The notes below the pieces were generated by a model. It saw only the letters and a program-made list of their open reading frames with translations, was not told where the DNA came from and searched no databases. This document shows positions 1 through 9,699 of a stretch of DNA of 64,000 bases, piece by piece (position 1 is the stretch's first letter; each line of letters begins with the position of its first letter). The position numbers were made by a program, and so were the translations under genes. The DNA is from G963422445 sp963422445. GTDB taxonomy: Bacteria; Pseudomonadota; Alphaproteobacteria; Thalassobaculales; Thalassobaculaceae. The stretch covers positions 1,612,001 to 1,676,000 of the forward strand of contig OY729512.2 of NCBI GenBank assembly GCA_963422445.2, in the 5' to 3' direction.

Positions 1-57
1 CGAACGCGACTCGTCCCGAATGTGTCATCTCTCGCTTCTCCTGTAGGGATTCTAGAT

Positions 58-828
58 CTAGCTGACCGCCGCTTCGGCTACTCCGGCCGAGACATAGCCG
101 CCGTCAACAAAAAGGATATGGCCGTTGACATAGCCGGCTACCTCTCCGGCGAGGAACAGCGCGGCGTCTGCCATCTCGTCCACGGTGCCGTAACGCCCGG
201 CGGGAATGAACCTAGTATAGTTGGTGCGGGTATTGTCGGTATGCAGTTTGCGTGTCAATGGTGTGTCCACCGGGCCTGGGCCGATCGCGTTGACGGTTAT
301 GCCGTATTGTGCTAGATCCCGGGCGCCCTGTCGTGTCAAACCGATCACGGCTGCCTTCGATGTACCATAAGCAAGCCGGTGTTCGCCGGCGCGGGCGCCG
401 GCAATCGACGCAATATTGATGATGCGGCCGTATTGCTGTTTCACCATATGTCGCGCCGCGGCCTGGGCGCAATAAAACGTGCCGTTGACGTTGACCTGCA
501 TGACCCGATCGAACTCGTCCCTAGTCACGTCATTGAAATGCGCGAAACTTCCGATGCCTGCGACATTTGCGAGAACATCAATACGACCATGCCTGTCGAC
601 GGCGTCGTCAATGAGGCGTCGCGCGGCATCGATATCGGTGACGTCGACATCGGCGGCGGTGGCCGCGCCACCACTGGCCACTATCTGTCCGACCGTTGTC
701 TCCGCGCCTGCAAGATTCCGGTCGGCGACCACCACGGTTGCCCCGTGTTCGGCGAAGAGCGTTGCAATTGCCGCGCCAATTCCACCCGCTGCTCCGGTGA
801 CGACCGCGATCCTGCTGGCAAGGCGCAT
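58..828 (-). CDS. SDR family NAD(P)-dependent oxidoreductase
   Basis: A 256-residue classical short-chain dehydrogenase/reductase. The cofactor-binding glycine motif TGAAGGIG is at residues 11-18, the NVAG motif near 88-91, and the catalytic set Asn113, Ser141, Tyr154 and Lys158 is complete. The C-terminal FVDGGY segment is typical of the family. The ATG start at 828 is preceded by a GAGG Shine-Dalgarno a few bases upstream. Substrate cannot be read from sequence; the neighbours (cyclodeaminase family, crotonase, LLM) suggest small-molecule catabolism. It lies on the same strand as the next gene, about 220 bp away, so a shared transcript is possible but not shown. Confidence 0.92.
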   Translation of the reverse strand: MRLASRIAVVTGAAGGIGAAIATLFAEHGATVVVADRNLAGAETTVGQIVASGGAATAADVDVTDIDAARRLIDDAVDRHGRIDVLANVAGIGSFAHFNDVTRDEFDRVMQVNVNGTFYCAQAAARHMVKQQYGRIINIASIAGARAGEHRLAYGTSKAAVIGLTRQGARDLAQYGITVNAIGPGPVDTPLTRKLHTDNTRTNYTRFIPAGRYGTVDEMADAALFLAGEVAGYVNGHILFVDGGYVSAGVAEAAVS

Positions 829-1046
829 GACCTCGTTTCCCGTTATCGTTCAATCCGGTTCATGAAAGAGACTAACCTTGCACTGGCACAGATGAAACTT
901 CCGATCGGAGAGTACCACGCCAGATACCGGATGACGCGCGCAGGCAGTTGCGCGTGACCTTCGTGAACCATCGGATTGCCGGCTGGCCGCCGGTCCTTTG
1001 GAAATCATGTCATCAGGGCAATCCCGGTAACGCGGCGTCCAGTCCG

Positions 1047-2015
1047 TCACATGGCAACGCTGATTCCGGATCCGGTCGCAACGGCTTTTTCGTAGGCCAG
1101 GGTTGTGAGCGCGAGATCGCCAAGAGGATGCGCCCGGAAGATGAAGGCATTGCGTTCGGCGGCCGTCTCCCGTCCTGGAATCCGGCCTAGCACCAGGCTC
1201 GCGAGATCACCGTCTACAAGAGACGGGTTCACCAGTTTTTTCGGCATTGTCGCTTCTTGCGCGACATCATCGATCACGACGCGCTCGAACCCGACCATTC
1301 CGTCCTGGTGCCAAGGATCGGCAAAGTCCGTGATCGACGTGAAGGATCCGAGTTTGAGCCAACGCGCGTCGACAAAAGGCTTGATATCCTTGCTGGTCGT
1401 TATGGCGCTCACCAGCAGGTCGGCGCCATCCACTACATCTCGCGCTGTCTCGACAACATCGGCGCCGAGCCCCAGTTCGCCAGCGGTCGCGCAAAGGGCG
1501 TCGATGTTCGGTCTGCCGCGTCCGAGGATGCGAATGCGCCGAAGCGGAAACAACGCCGCATAGGCCCGGAGATGGCTCTGTGCCTGAACGCCGGCGCCGA
1601 TGAAGGCTGCCACCGAAGACTCCGGTCTGGCGAGGACTTTCGCAGCCACCGCGCTCAGCCCGGCGGTGCGAACCGCAGTGATCCAGTTGGCATCCATGAC
1701 CGCGACCGGAAGGCCGCTTTCCCCGTCAAGGGCAACAACCAGCCCATTGATGAGCGGCAGACCGGACTGCGGATTCGCAGGATTCAGAGTGACGGTTTTC
1801 ACTGTCAGCAGGGACGGCTCGCTCGCCACCGACAGGGTCGCCATCATGTAACGATCGTCGGGCGGTTGGATCACGGCCTTCGGCGCGTTCCAGACCTTGG
1901 CCTCGGCCTGACTGCGAAACAGGTCTTCAATTCTGTCGACCATGTCGTCGACGGTAATTCCGAGGCCGGCCAAGGTTGTGCCGGACAGGAACAGGATTTT
2001 TCCGTTATTGGTCAT
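1047..2015 (-). CDS. Ornithine cyclodeaminase / mu-crystallin family protein
   Basis: About 322 residues with the hallmarks of the ornithine cyclodeaminase/mu-crystallin family: an N-terminal substrate domain, the ITAVRTAGLSAVAAKVLA helix just before the Rossmann fold, a GAG dinucleotide motif (around residues 140-142 of this start), and a C-terminal segment ending in PLGDLALTTLAYEKA. Members use NAD(P) for deamination-cyclisation of ornithine or for reduction or dehydrogenation of ketimines and amino acids. The exact reaction is not assignable here. I chose the ATG at 2015 rather than the GTG at 2027 because GGGAG lies about 11 bases upstream of it. Full length, no visible lesions. Confidence 0.88.
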   Translation of the reverse strand: MTNNGKILFLSGTTLAGLGITVDDMVDRIEDLFRSQAEAKVWNAPKAVIQPPDDRYMMATLSVASEPSLLTVKTVTLNPANPQSGLPLINGLVVALDGESGLPVAVMDANWITAVRTAGLSAVAAKVLARPESSVAAFIGAGVQAQSHLRAYAALFPLRRIRILGRGRPNIDALCATAGELGLGADVVETARDVVDGADLLVSAITTSKDIKPFVDARWLKLGSFTSITDFADPWHQDGMVGFERVVIDDVAQEATMPKKLVNPSLVDGDLASLVLGRIPGRETAAERNAFIFRAHPLGDLALTTLAYEKAVATGSGISVAM

Positions 2016-2181
2016 GGACGAATCCACTCCCTTTGCGACTGACTGACTGTCATGGCTAACACGTCGCGATATACGACGGCAAAGAAACCCGGATTCGGGT
2101 CAGCGTGGTTGGCACCCTGTGACCGGTCGGATAAGCTTACTGTCGCAACTTGGCAACTACAGATCGTTTTGCAAGCCCGGC

Positions 2182-3042
2182 ATGACCAAAGTCCTTTTTG
2201 AGAAAACGGGCCGGATCGGCCGGATCACGCTGAATCGCCCCGAGGTTCTGAATGCAATTGACGGCGATGTGCCGCGCCTTCTGTCCGACGCGGTCGCAGC
2301 TGCCAACGCTGATCCGGAAATCCATGTCATCGTGCTTTCCGGCGCCGGGCGCGCGTTCTGCGCCGGTTACGATCTCGCCTTTTATGCAGCCGGCCCCGGA
2401 GCCGGCCAGGCGACCCAGACCATGCCATGGGATCCGATGCGGGATTACGCTTTCATGGCCGGAAACACCGAGCATTTCATGTCGCTGTGGCGGTCGCACA
2501 AACCGGTGATTTGCAAGGTTCACGGGTTTGCGGTTGCCGGTGGTTCGGATATCGCGCTTTGCGCCGACATGATCGTCATGGCGGACGATGCGGAGATCGG
2601 ATACATGCCGGCCCGGGTCTGGGGCAGTCCGACCACGGCAATGTGGATCTATCGCCTTGGCCCGGAGCAGGCCAAACGAATGCTTTTTACGGGTGACCGG
2701 ATTGATGGGCGCGAAGCCGAACGGATCGGGCTTGTTCTCGGATCGGTTCCGGCGTCTCAACTCGATGCCGAGGTCGAAGCTCTCGCGAAACGGCTGGGAA
2801 CAGTCCCGGTCAACCAGTTGATGGCGCAGAAACTGGTCATCAACCAAGCGATCGAGGCTATGGGTCTCGCGAATACACAGCGTTTCTCGACTCTCATGGA
2901 TGGTATGGCTAGGCATTCGCCGGAAGGCGTCGAGTTTGTCGAGCGCGTCGCTGCGGTCGGTTGGAAACAGGCCGTCGATGAACGGGACCGGGGAATCTAT
3001 GACTGGACCTTGGGCAAGCCGATCGATCCGGGAAAGGGCTAG
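2182..3042 (+). CDS. Enoyl-CoA hydratase/isomerase (crotonase) family protein
   Basis: A 286-residue crotonase-fold protein. The first oxyanion-hole strand is AFCAGYDL (about residues 58-65), the second is HGFAVAGGSDIAL (114-126). The position of the first catalytic Glu of classical enoyl-CoA hydratase is Asp here (GGSDIAL), and the second Glu is not evident, so a plain hydratase activity is doubtful; an isomerase or other crotonase reaction fits better. The ORF can be opened from GTG 2119, but homology begins at the ATG at 2182, which I use. It ends 15 bp before the LLM gene, consistent with an operon 2182-5029 of crotonase, LLM and 2OG oxygenase. Confidence 0.85.
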   Translation: MTKVLFEKTGRIGRITLNRPEVLNAIDGDVPRLLSDAVAAANADPEIHVIVLSGAGRAFCAGYDLAFYAAGPGAGQATQTMPWDPMRDYAFMAGNTEHFMSLWRSHKPVICKVHGFAVAGGSDIALCADMIVMADDAEIGYMPARVWGSPTTAMWIYRLGPEQAKRMLFTGDRIDGREAERIGLVLGSVPASQLDAEVEALAKRLGTVPVNQLMAQKLVINQAIEAMGLANTQRFSTLMDGMARHSPEGVEFVERVAAVGWKQAVDERDRGIYDWTLGKPIDPGKG

Positions 3043-3057
3043 AAGGAAACCAGACTC

Positions 3058-3915
3058 ATGCGGGTTGGAATCTCGTTGTCAGTCCGGGAATTGCAGGACG
3101 ATGTTGGCGCGATCAAGGCCTTTGCGCAGGCCGTTGAGGAATTCGGTCTGAGCCACCTGCAGTTTCCAGACCAGGTTATTTGGGCCGCTGCTGGTCCTCT
3201 GCACGAACCGATGACGTTGATGGCGCTGATTGCCGGCATCATCAGCCGGGTCGAACTGGTTCCGTCGGTCATCGTGTTGCCGGCACGCCAGACGGTATTG
3301 GTCGCCAAGCAGACGGCGACGCTCGACCGATTGTCTGGCGGCCATTTGCGGCTCGGTATCGGTGTTGGCCGTGATGCTACGGAGTATGACGCTCTTGGTG
3401 TTGACTTCGCCAGCCGCGGCGGGCGTTGCGAGGAGCAGATCCGGTTGTTGCGCCGGTTGTGGACCGAAGATATCGTGTCATTCAGCGGACGCTGGGATCG
3501 GGTGTCGAACGCGGGCATCAATCCGCTTCCTGTACAGCAGCCGATCCCGGTCTGGATTGGCGCATCAGGCGTGCCGAACCGCCGCATTCGGCAGCGTATC
3601 GGATCGCTCGTGGATGACTGGTTCGTCTTGTGTTCGCCGGAAGAGTTTTCCGGAATTCGGGACGACATTCATCATTTGGCAAAGGAGGCGGGGCGCGACC
3701 CGCGGACAATCGGAACCGAAGCCGGCATCGCTGTGGTCGGTCCGCGTGAGAAGGAATGGCGGAGCCGGGTTGCGGGATGGCGCGAAATCGGACTGACTCA
3801 CCTCTGTCTCCGAACGCTTGGCGGCGGTCTCGCACCGGATCAGCATATCGTGCGAACCGCTTATGCACGTGGCTCCGGTGAAACGCACATGAAGCGTTTG
3901 GCGTGCCGGGAATAG
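3058..3915 (+). CDS. LLM class flavin-dependent oxidoreductase, C-terminus replaced by a miniature element
   Basis: A 285-residue luciferase-like (LLM) F420/FMN-dependent oxidoreductase. Typical segments are visible: LVPSVIVLPARQTVLVAKQ, LDRLSGGHLRLGIGVGRD and PVWIGASG. The last 20 codons (from 3856) lie inside a 111-bp inserted element that provides a new stop at 3913-3915. Removing the element and one copy of its 8-bp duplication restores a reading frame continuing from His-Ile-Val-Arg as MGEAVADLPRSGD, with a TGA at 4014-4016 that overlaps the next gene's ATG at 4016 by one base. The body of the domain is intact, so the protein may still fold, but its natural tail and its translational coupling to the next gene are lost. 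Confidence 0.85.
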   Translation: MRVGISLSVRELQDDVGAIKAFAQAVEEFGLSHLQFPDQVIWAAAGPLHEPMTLMALIAGIISRVELVPSVIVLPARQTVLVAKQTATLDRLSGGHLRLGIGVGRDATEYDALGVDFASRGGRCEEQIRLLRRLWTEDIVSFSGRWDRVSNAGINPLPVQQPIPVWIGASGVPNRRIRQRIGSLVDDWFVLCSPEEFSGIRDDIHHLAKEAGRDPRTIGTEAGIAVVGPREKEWRSRVAGWREIGLTHLCLRTLGGGLAPDQHIVRTAYARGSGETHMKRLACRE

Positions 3916-3974
3916 TCGACATCAGGGGCAACATCGTGTGCCACCGGAGCCACGTGCATAAGCGGTTCGTGCGA
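3848..3974. mobile_element. Miniature inverted-repeat element, copy 1, with 8-bp duplication
   Basis: The element itself is 3856-3966 (111 bp). Its ends are perfect 25-bp inverted repeats beginning ACCGCTTATGCACG. It is flanked by the direct repeat TCGTGCGA at 3848-3855 and 3967-3974. It has no room for a transposase. It shares the terminal repeat with copies at 9812-9931 and 58402-58519 but has a different interior. It sits in the 3' end of the LLM gene. Confidence 0.9.
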
Positions 3975-4015
3975 ATGGGTGAAGCGGTGGCGGACCTGCC
4001 GAGGTCGGGAGATTG

Positions 4016-5029
4016 ATGATGAAGAGCGGCATACCGGTTCTCGATTTGCGTCGCTTCGAGACAGAAGACTCCGCGACGGTGGCCGAAGCGGCTCGGGATC
4101 TGGATCAGATCTGTCGTGACATCGGTTTTGTCGTGGTCAGCGGCCATGATGTCGCGCCGACGCTCCAAACAGCGCTGCATGACGCCGGTCGGGCGTTTTT
4201 CGATCTGCCGGAGGCCGAGAAAATGACAGTCCGCCGACCGCGGTACGACCAGAACCGGGGTTACATTCCGTATGGCGAGGAAACCCTTGCCCGTATGCAT
4301 GGCGGCGATACCCCGCCGGATTACAAGGAAGTCTTCGCGATCGGACCTTTCGATCGGCCGGACGATACCTATCATTCCGAGGCCCGGTCCTACCCGAATT
4401 TCGCGCCCAATCTCTGGCCGGCTGCGGTGCCGGATCTGAAGGAGACGATGACGGCGTATTTCGTCGCGCTCGACGGGTTGTCGCGGCGCCTGGCGCGGTA
4501 CTTCGCGCTTGCTCTTGGTCTGCCGGCTGGCTGGTTCGCCGACAAACTCGACCGTCATGCCAGCCAACTCCGTCTGTTGCATTATCCGGCCCCGGATCGG
4601 GAGTTTGCGCCCGGACAGCTGCGGTGCGGCGCCCATACGGATCTCGGTATGATGACCATTCTCCGAAACGAATCTGCGGCAGGCGGCCTGCAGGTTTGTC
4701 CCCGCGGACGGGACTGGATAAAGGCACCGGCCATCGACAACACCTTCATCGTTAATATCGGCGACTTGCTGATGCGCTGGACCAACGACCGTTGGGCTTC
4801 GACGCCGCATCGCGTAACGGTGCCCGATGCCGCCGATCGGTCACGCTCGCGCCGGCTTTCAATCGGTTATTTCACGCGGCCGAACTATGACGCGCCGATC
4901 GCGTGCATTCCGACCTGCGTGGATGCCGAACACCCGGTGAAATATGAAACGACCACGGTCAAGATCTACAATGACGAACGCTTCGCGCGTGGTGCGGGCC
5001 CCGCGGGGCCGGTTCAATCGACCTTGTGA
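4016..5029 (+). CDS. 2-oxoglutarate/Fe(II) oxygenase, isopenicillin N synthase family
   Basis: About 337 residues. The N-terminal DIOX_N-like region (IPVLDLRRF, then CRDIGFVVVSGHDV) is followed by the double-stranded beta-helix core. Iron ligands are the His and Asp of CGAHTDLGMMT and the distal His of STPHRV; the Arg of RLSIGYF is the expected 2-oxoglutarate ligand. The family hydroxylates or oxidises varied small molecules; substrate unknown. I use ATG 4016, which before the upstream insertion overlapped the LLM stop codon by one base. It converges with the MOSC gene and overlaps it by 16 bp at the 3' end. Confidence 0.9.
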   Translation: MMKSGIPVLDLRRFETEDSATVAEAARDLDQICRDIGFVVVSGHDVAPTLQTALHDAGRAFFDLPEAEKMTVRRPRYDQNRGYIPYGEETLARMHGGDTPPDYKEVFAIGPFDRPDDTYHSEARSYPNFAPNLWPAAVPDLKETMTAYFVALDGLSRRLARYFALALGLPAGWFADKLDRHASQLRLLHYPAPDREFAPGQLRCGAHTDLGMMTILRNESAAGGLQVCPRGRDWIKAPAIDNTFIVNIGDLLMRWTNDRWASTPHRVTVPDAADRSRSRRLSIGYFTRPNYDAPIACIPTCVDAEHPVKYETTTVKIYNDERFARGAGPAGPVQSTL

Positions 5030-5568
5030 ACCCGGTCCTTGACGCTGAGAACGCCGTCCTTGACGACGCGGGCGTAAGTCCCGCGCAGCTTGTAGCGATC
5101 ACCATCGCCGGTATTGACAAAGACGCAGGCGTCACGCCCGTAACGCTCAATGAATTTGGCACAACCCTTGTGCGGCGTGTCGGTAATCTGGATGACCGCA
5201 TCGCCGATCGCAAGGCATTGTCCTGGCGGCATGTTATCCGGAGTCAGATCCATGTCGATAAACAGGTTGTCGCCGGCCGGCGCCCAATTGGTATCGTCAT
5301 CCGCGATCAACGCGATGCAGCGCGCGTTTATGATGCAGATCTGCACATCCGGATGCGGCTTGCCATCATCGGTTGTTTTCCAACAGCCTTTGGCCCAGTG
5401 GTCGCCCTCAACGCCGCCGGCCCGGCTGATGTTACAGCTTGCCGGTTCGAAGCGTTCGTTTGCTGCTGGACGGACGACGATGTGTTCGAGCACGCCATTG
5501 TCAACCGGTGATGCAAGGATTTCTGGCAGGCCTGCCTGCAATTCATCACGGGTGAGGTGTCGGGCCAT
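5014..5568 (-). CDS. MOSC domain-containing protein
   Basis: A 184-residue stand-alone MOSC domain (molybdenum cofactor sulfurase C-terminal type). Family signatures are seen in order: the GDHW segment, the GDNLFIDMDL strand, PGQCLAIGDAVIQIT, the conserved cysteine segment PHKGCAKF, and a C-terminal RGTYARVVKDG. Such proteins bind sulfur carried on the cysteine or handle molybdenum-cofactor-linked reductions. The gene overlaps the 3' end of the convergent oxygenase gene. No partner genes for Mo-cofactor synthesis are in the window, so its specific role is open. Confidence 0.85.
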   Translation of the reverse strand: MARHLTRDELQAGLPEILASPVDNGVLEHIVVRPAANERFEPASCNISRAGGVEGDHWAKGCWKTTDDGKPHPDVQICIINARCIALIADDDTNWAPAGDNLFIDMDLTPDNMPPGQCLAIGDAVIQITDTPHKGCAKFIERYGRDACVFVNTGDGDRYKLRGTYARVVKDGVLSVKDRVHKVD

Positions 5569-6235
5569 CGCGGTTCCAATAAGGTTATGGCGTTGGGACA
5601 GGGCGCGGGTTCGAATCCCGGGAGATTGCCGGGTAACGTCCCGGTGATCGGGATGCGTTTCTCCTGCATCGCGGTTGAATACGCAGAGAACGCTCGGTCC
5701 GGCTGTCGCAAAGGCTGAGGCCGAGCATCCTCGGTTATTTGGTCTGATCCGTAATCTTCACTTTCCGGTCAGAACTCGCATCAGGATTGTACGCCACTCA
5801 GTTTTTTTTGAATCTATATCATGATCGCGGCTTATTGCAAGTCAGGAGCTTTGGCCGCCTCGCGCGCCGAGACTTCGGAATCAAGTCGCGGACCGTTGTG
5901 GGGTCCGCATGGCAAGGGCCGGGCGCGGTCTCTTCCGATGTGCGGTGGCGACATCAGGGTGTTGAAGGTGCGAGTGGCGTGGTCCGCGCATGGTCTTCGG
6001 CGTCTGGATGTCCATGGGTTTCGGTGTGGGCCAGGGCGAAACCGTGGGCGGCCCGGAGTGGTTGTGGAGCGACCGCGCGGCAGGCGGCATGGCGATGCTG
6101 TTTGGTGGTCTTGGACGTTCGAAGAGGGCGTCGCTACCGTTTTGGCGTTGTGTCCGACCTCCGGGGTGCGCATCGCAGCTGCGGTGCCGGCGCGGACAAA
6201 TTTAAAAAATACTGCTTGCTTCGCTGCCGCGCCTT
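5569..6235. other. Non-coding or eroded stretch
   Basis: No ORF here resembles a known family on either strand. The open frames are GC-driven shadows. An eight-T run lies at about 5803-5810. The 3' part precedes a winged-helix gene fragment and may be the unrecognisable front of that gene. Confidence 0.5.
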
Positions 6236-6409
6236 TCCTTTGAAATATTGGACATCACCCGCACACAGGGCTGTGTGACCGTGGCGGATGCGGCGAAGAT
6301 CACCGGAACAAGCCGCAATATGGTGAAGTGCCATCTCAAGACCTTTACCGAAAGAGGCCGTTTCGCCCGTCGTGGTGCCGGACGCGGAATCTGGTACGCA
6401 CTCGCCTGA
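6236..6409 (+). pseudogene. C-terminal winged-helix fragment, Fic-like or Schlafen-like regulator tail
   Basis: About 57 codons in one frame read as a compact HTH: ILDITRTQGCVTVADAAKIT, then GTSRNMVKCHLKTF, then RRGAGRGIWYALA and a TGA stop. This layout, with a final (R)GAGRGxWYxLA, is what I know from the C-terminus of some Fic-family and Schlafen-like AAA_4 proteins. No start codon or upstream domain in the same frame is seen, so it is a remnant. Family assignment is tentative. Confidence 0.4.
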
Positions 6410-6559
6410 GTCCAGCCAAAAACAACGGGCATTGAATGCGTTTGGTTCGCGTGGGAACATCCCCACCGTCGCCGTGGCGTCGGACCCGAAAGCCGGGACG
6501 GGCCACACTGGACATCGAGCAGAGGCTGATAACACACCACGCAAGTGTTGCGCTGTATC

Positions 6560-8156
6560 ATGTGGACCTTTCCGTTGCCCGGCTGGCGCCGACCAGGAGT
6601 TGGACGGGCTCTCTCTGACGTATCCCGGTCCGCAAGGACGGCAAGCCCGTCCGAAGCCACAGGCTGATGCTCTTCCAGCGCGTCGGTGACAGGGTGCGCC
6701 ACAGGATGCTGCTCAATTTCGACCCCCACGATCCGATCCCGCGCGAGAAGTGGCAAGGAGGTCACCGCCCTCGCCGAGGCGCTGCTCCACGGCCGCCCGT
6801 CGCTGCTCGAAGCCTGCAGGCCGCAGCCGAGGACATCGTCGCCAGGCTCAGGGCCAAGGGGGCCACAGCGAAGCGGTGCAGGAAGATGCGCGCCAGCCCG
6901 ACATCGCCACCGTCGCCCTCGATACCCTGGAGCACGAGACCCCGCGCACGGTCGGCTGCGAGCGCCTGTGCCTCAAGGCCCCCGGCGATCCCGGCTTCGC
7001 CGAAATCCTCCACGACTGGGGCATCAAGGGCCGCGAAGGGCGCATCGCGCGCGAGACCAGCTGCTGGCTGCGCCGCGACAGTGCGACCGCAAGACGCTTG
7101 AGCGCATCGGCGCCCTTCTCTGGCGCCACCGGGCCGCCATCCAGCGGGAGCTGTTCAACCGTGAGCGCGCGCTGCTCGACATCCCCGACACCATCGCCTT
7201 CTACGATCTCACCAACCTTCACGACCACGGCCACACGCAGGGAGAGCTCCCCCCGCTTCGGGCGCTCCAGGCAGAAGCGCGACGCTTGTCCCCTGATCAC
7301 GCTGGCGCCGGCTTCCCGCGCAGGTGCGAGATCCGGCCGGGCACCGCGCGCGAGCCGGGCCGGTTGGAGGACGCGCTGGCCAGGCTCGAGGCGGTGTGCG
7401 GCGGCACGGCGCCGAAGCCCACGGTGGTCATGGACGCGGGGCATCGCCAGCGCGGAGAACATCCTGTGGCTGGGCGAGCGGGGCTACGACTGGATTGCCC
7501 TCGGCCTGAAGTGGACCTGCTTCGATGCGGCGCTGGAAAGGCTTCACAGCGGCCTCCCGGTCAAGGGCCGCCTCAAGCGCTACGACAGGGTGCTGGAGAG
7601 CATAGGCCGCTTCAAGCAGTGCTTCCCTGCGGTCGCCAGGTCCTACGAGATCACGCTCGAGACGGCGGACACCGGCGCCAACCCGTCTGCCGTACGCTTC
7701 AAGCGCAGGCCGCAATACGACGAGGCCGATGAGGGCGCCGGCGCCGATGGGCTGCGCACCAGCCACGTCGATCGGGATATCGAGACGGTCCTGCGGACCG
7801 ACTGGCGTATCACCGACATCGAGGCCCCCTTCCGCAGCCTGAAATCCGAACTCGGCCTTCGCCCGATCTGCCACCAACGCGACCGTCGCATCGCGACCCA
7901 CCTGCGGATTGCCGTGCTGGCCTGTCACGCCGTGCATCTGATCCGTACCCGGCTTGTCGCACGGGGCAGTGCGGGGCATCGGTCAGCGACGGTACTGCGG
8001 AGCTGGGTGCGGATCACCAGGCGCCTGCGCCAGACCGACGCCACGTTGATCGTCAACCGCCAGGACACGCGCCCGGCCGCCGAGGGTGCCGAAATCTCCT
8101 CGGCAGCGGCCGTGGAACCCGCCATCCACCGCAGGAGGGCCCGTCTGACGAGCTGA
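6560..8156 (+). pseudogene. IS1634-family transposase, multiply frameshifted
   Basis: Pieces of an IS4-like/IS1634-type DDE transposase appear in shifting frames. The N-terminus reads DGKPVRSHRLMLFQRVGDRV and LLNFDPHDPIPREKW near 6630-6760; the middle shows FYDLTNL and then the RSRQKR-type segment; the catalytic Asp segment VVMDAG-IASAENILWLGERG is near 7425-7500 with a one-base slip; the C-terminus reads WRITDIEAPFRSLKSELGLR (about 7800-7860). At least three frameshifts separate them, so no active protein is possible. Element ends were not identified. Confidence 0.8.
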
Positions 8157-8213
8157 CAGAAGCCAACAAAATGTCGGGCCATGTTGAAATCAGCCAAGAA
8201 AAATATCACCCAT

Positions 8214-9699
8214 GAGCTTCTTGCAAAATTGCCGGCCCGACCGGTTTTTTGCCTTCTCGAGGCTGATTTTGTTGTCGAGGGCCTGGGTTTCGGGGGCACT
8301 CCGTGGTATGTTGTGTTTCCACAACAACAAGATACCGAGGAGGTGACCCCGATGACCCTATCCGATCTCTGGCGCCGATTTCAAGGGGACCTTTTCCCTG
8401 CGTTGGCCGAAGCGGTCGGTCCTCTCCTCGAGACGCACAAGCGCTTCGTGACAGCTCTCGATCTCGTCAAGGTGGAGGGCTTCGTCGATGGGGTGTGGAC
8501 CGGTCCGGGTCGGCCCCGGGAGGATCGCCGGGCGCTGGCCCGTGGCTTCATCGCCAAGGCGGTATGGGATCTGCCGACGACCCGCCACCTGATCGACAGG
8601 CTCAAGGTGGACCCGACGTTGCGCCGACTGTGCGGCTGGTCGCGTGTCGCGGAGATCCCGAGTGAAGCGACGTTTTCGCGGGCGTTCGCCGAATGGTCGC
8701 AGTCCCGTCTTCCGGAGAGGATGCACGCGGCTCTGGTTGCAGAGACACTGGGCGACGCGCTCATCGGCTACGTGTCGAGGGACTCGACGGCCATCGAGGC
8801 CCGGGAGACGCCGGCCCCGAAGCCGAAGGCCAGGACGCCGAACCGCAAGCGCGGCCGGCCCCGCAAGGGCGAGGAGAGGACGAAGGGGCCTGGGCGTCTC
8901 GAACAGCAAGCGAACGGGATGGATCTCGATGAGAGGCTCGACGCGCTGCCGAAGGTCTGCGATCACGGGGCAAAGAAGACTGCCAAGGGGGTCCTGGAGG
9001 CCTGGCGCGGTGACAAGCTGCCTATCGACACAGCAGACTGCGGGGTGCCGCTGAGGACCGTTCTCACCTCGGCATCCGTCCATGATAGCCAGATCGCGAT
9101 CCCGCTGGCGATGATGACCGCCGCGCGTGTGACCAATCTCTACGATCTCATGGACGCGGCCTATGATGCCAGGGAGATCTACCAGATGAGCGAACGGCTT
9201 GGCCATGTGCCGATCATCGATGTCAATCCGCGCCGGGACAAGGACCTCAAGGAGGAGCGAGACCAGGAGGCCCGGGCCCGGCGTGCAATAGGCCATGTCG
9301 ATCCCGAGACCGTGCGGGTCCGGATCCGGTCCGGTGTCGAGAGGACCAACGCCCGCCTCAAGGATGAGTGTGGCGGGCGCCATGTCCGCGTCCGTGGATA
9401 TTCCAAGGTCGCCTGCCATCTCATGTTCGGCATCCTGGCCCTGGCGGCTGACCAGTTGATACGTCTCGCCGTCCCATAGCGCGGCTCCGACGACGCATGC
9501 CGACCCTTCGCGGCCCTCTCGAAGAGAGTGGCCCGGAGAGGCGTGTCCCGATGTCCGCCAAGGTCCCTGTTCGGTCTCATCATTTCTGATGAGACACCGC
9601 GAATCCATGGATTCCGACCTCCAGGTGCAGAGGTGACCGGGATCAACCGACCGATCCGGGCTCACCGGACCCTGGGGACAGGAATTTTGCAAGAGGTTC
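8214..9699 (+). mobile_element. IS1182-like insertion sequence, copy 1, complete
   Basis: A 1486-bp element. The ends are imperfect inverted repeats GAGCTTCTTGCAAAATT (left) and GAACCTCTTGCAAAATT (right, reverse complement). The 4-bp direct repeat CCAT flanks it at 8210-8213 and 9700-9703, which defines the boundaries. A nearly identical copy in the opposite orientation is at 49006-50504. Confidence 0.88.
8352..9479 (+). CDS. IS1182-like DDE transposase, intact
   Basis: A 375-residue transposase starting at the ATG at 8352, which has a GAGGAGGTGACCCC Shine-Dalgarno region just upstream. Order of parts: a DUF772-like helical N-terminus (PTLRRLCGWSRVAEIPSEATFSR in two pieces), first catalytic Asp in SRDSTAIEARE, a basic linker (NRKRGRPRKG), second Asp in DLMDAAYDAREI, and the Glu in GVERTNARLKDE. 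No frameshift or stop, so this copy could be active and could mobilise the frameshifted copy at 49 kb in trans. Confidence 0.85.
   Translation: MTLSDLWRRFQGDLFPALAEAVGPLLETHKRFVTALDLVKVEGFVDGVWTGPGRPREDRRALARGFIAKAVWDLPTTRHLIDRLKVDPTLRRLCGWSRVAEIPSEATFSRAFAEWSQSRLPERMHAALVAETLGDALIGYVSRDSTAIEARETPAPKPKARTPNRKRGRPRKGEERTKGPGRLEQQANGMDLDERLDALPKVCDHGAKKTAKGVLEAWRGDKLPIDTADCGVPLRTVLTSASVHDSQIAIPLAMMTAARVTNLYDLMDAAYDAREIYQMSERLGHVPIIDVNPRRDKDLKEERDQEARARRAIGHVDPETVRVRIRSGVERTNARLKDECGGRHVRVRGYSKVACHLMFGILALAADQLIRLAVP

Noticed and set aside
3518..4810. A 430-codon minus-strand frame across the LLM and 2OG oxygenase genes
   Set aside because: Antisense to two well-supported genes and spanning an inserted element; no motif of its own.
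5603..5622. GGGTTCGAATCCCG looked like a tRNA T-arm
   Set aside because: Only the T-arm-like motif is present. No acceptor stem, anticodon arm or D-arm can be folded from the flanks, so it is a chance match.
8352..9479. Reading the IS1182-like transposase from the upstream start at 8181
   Set aside because: The additional 57 residues overlap the element's own terminal repeat and lack similarity; the ATG at 8352 has a good ribosome site.
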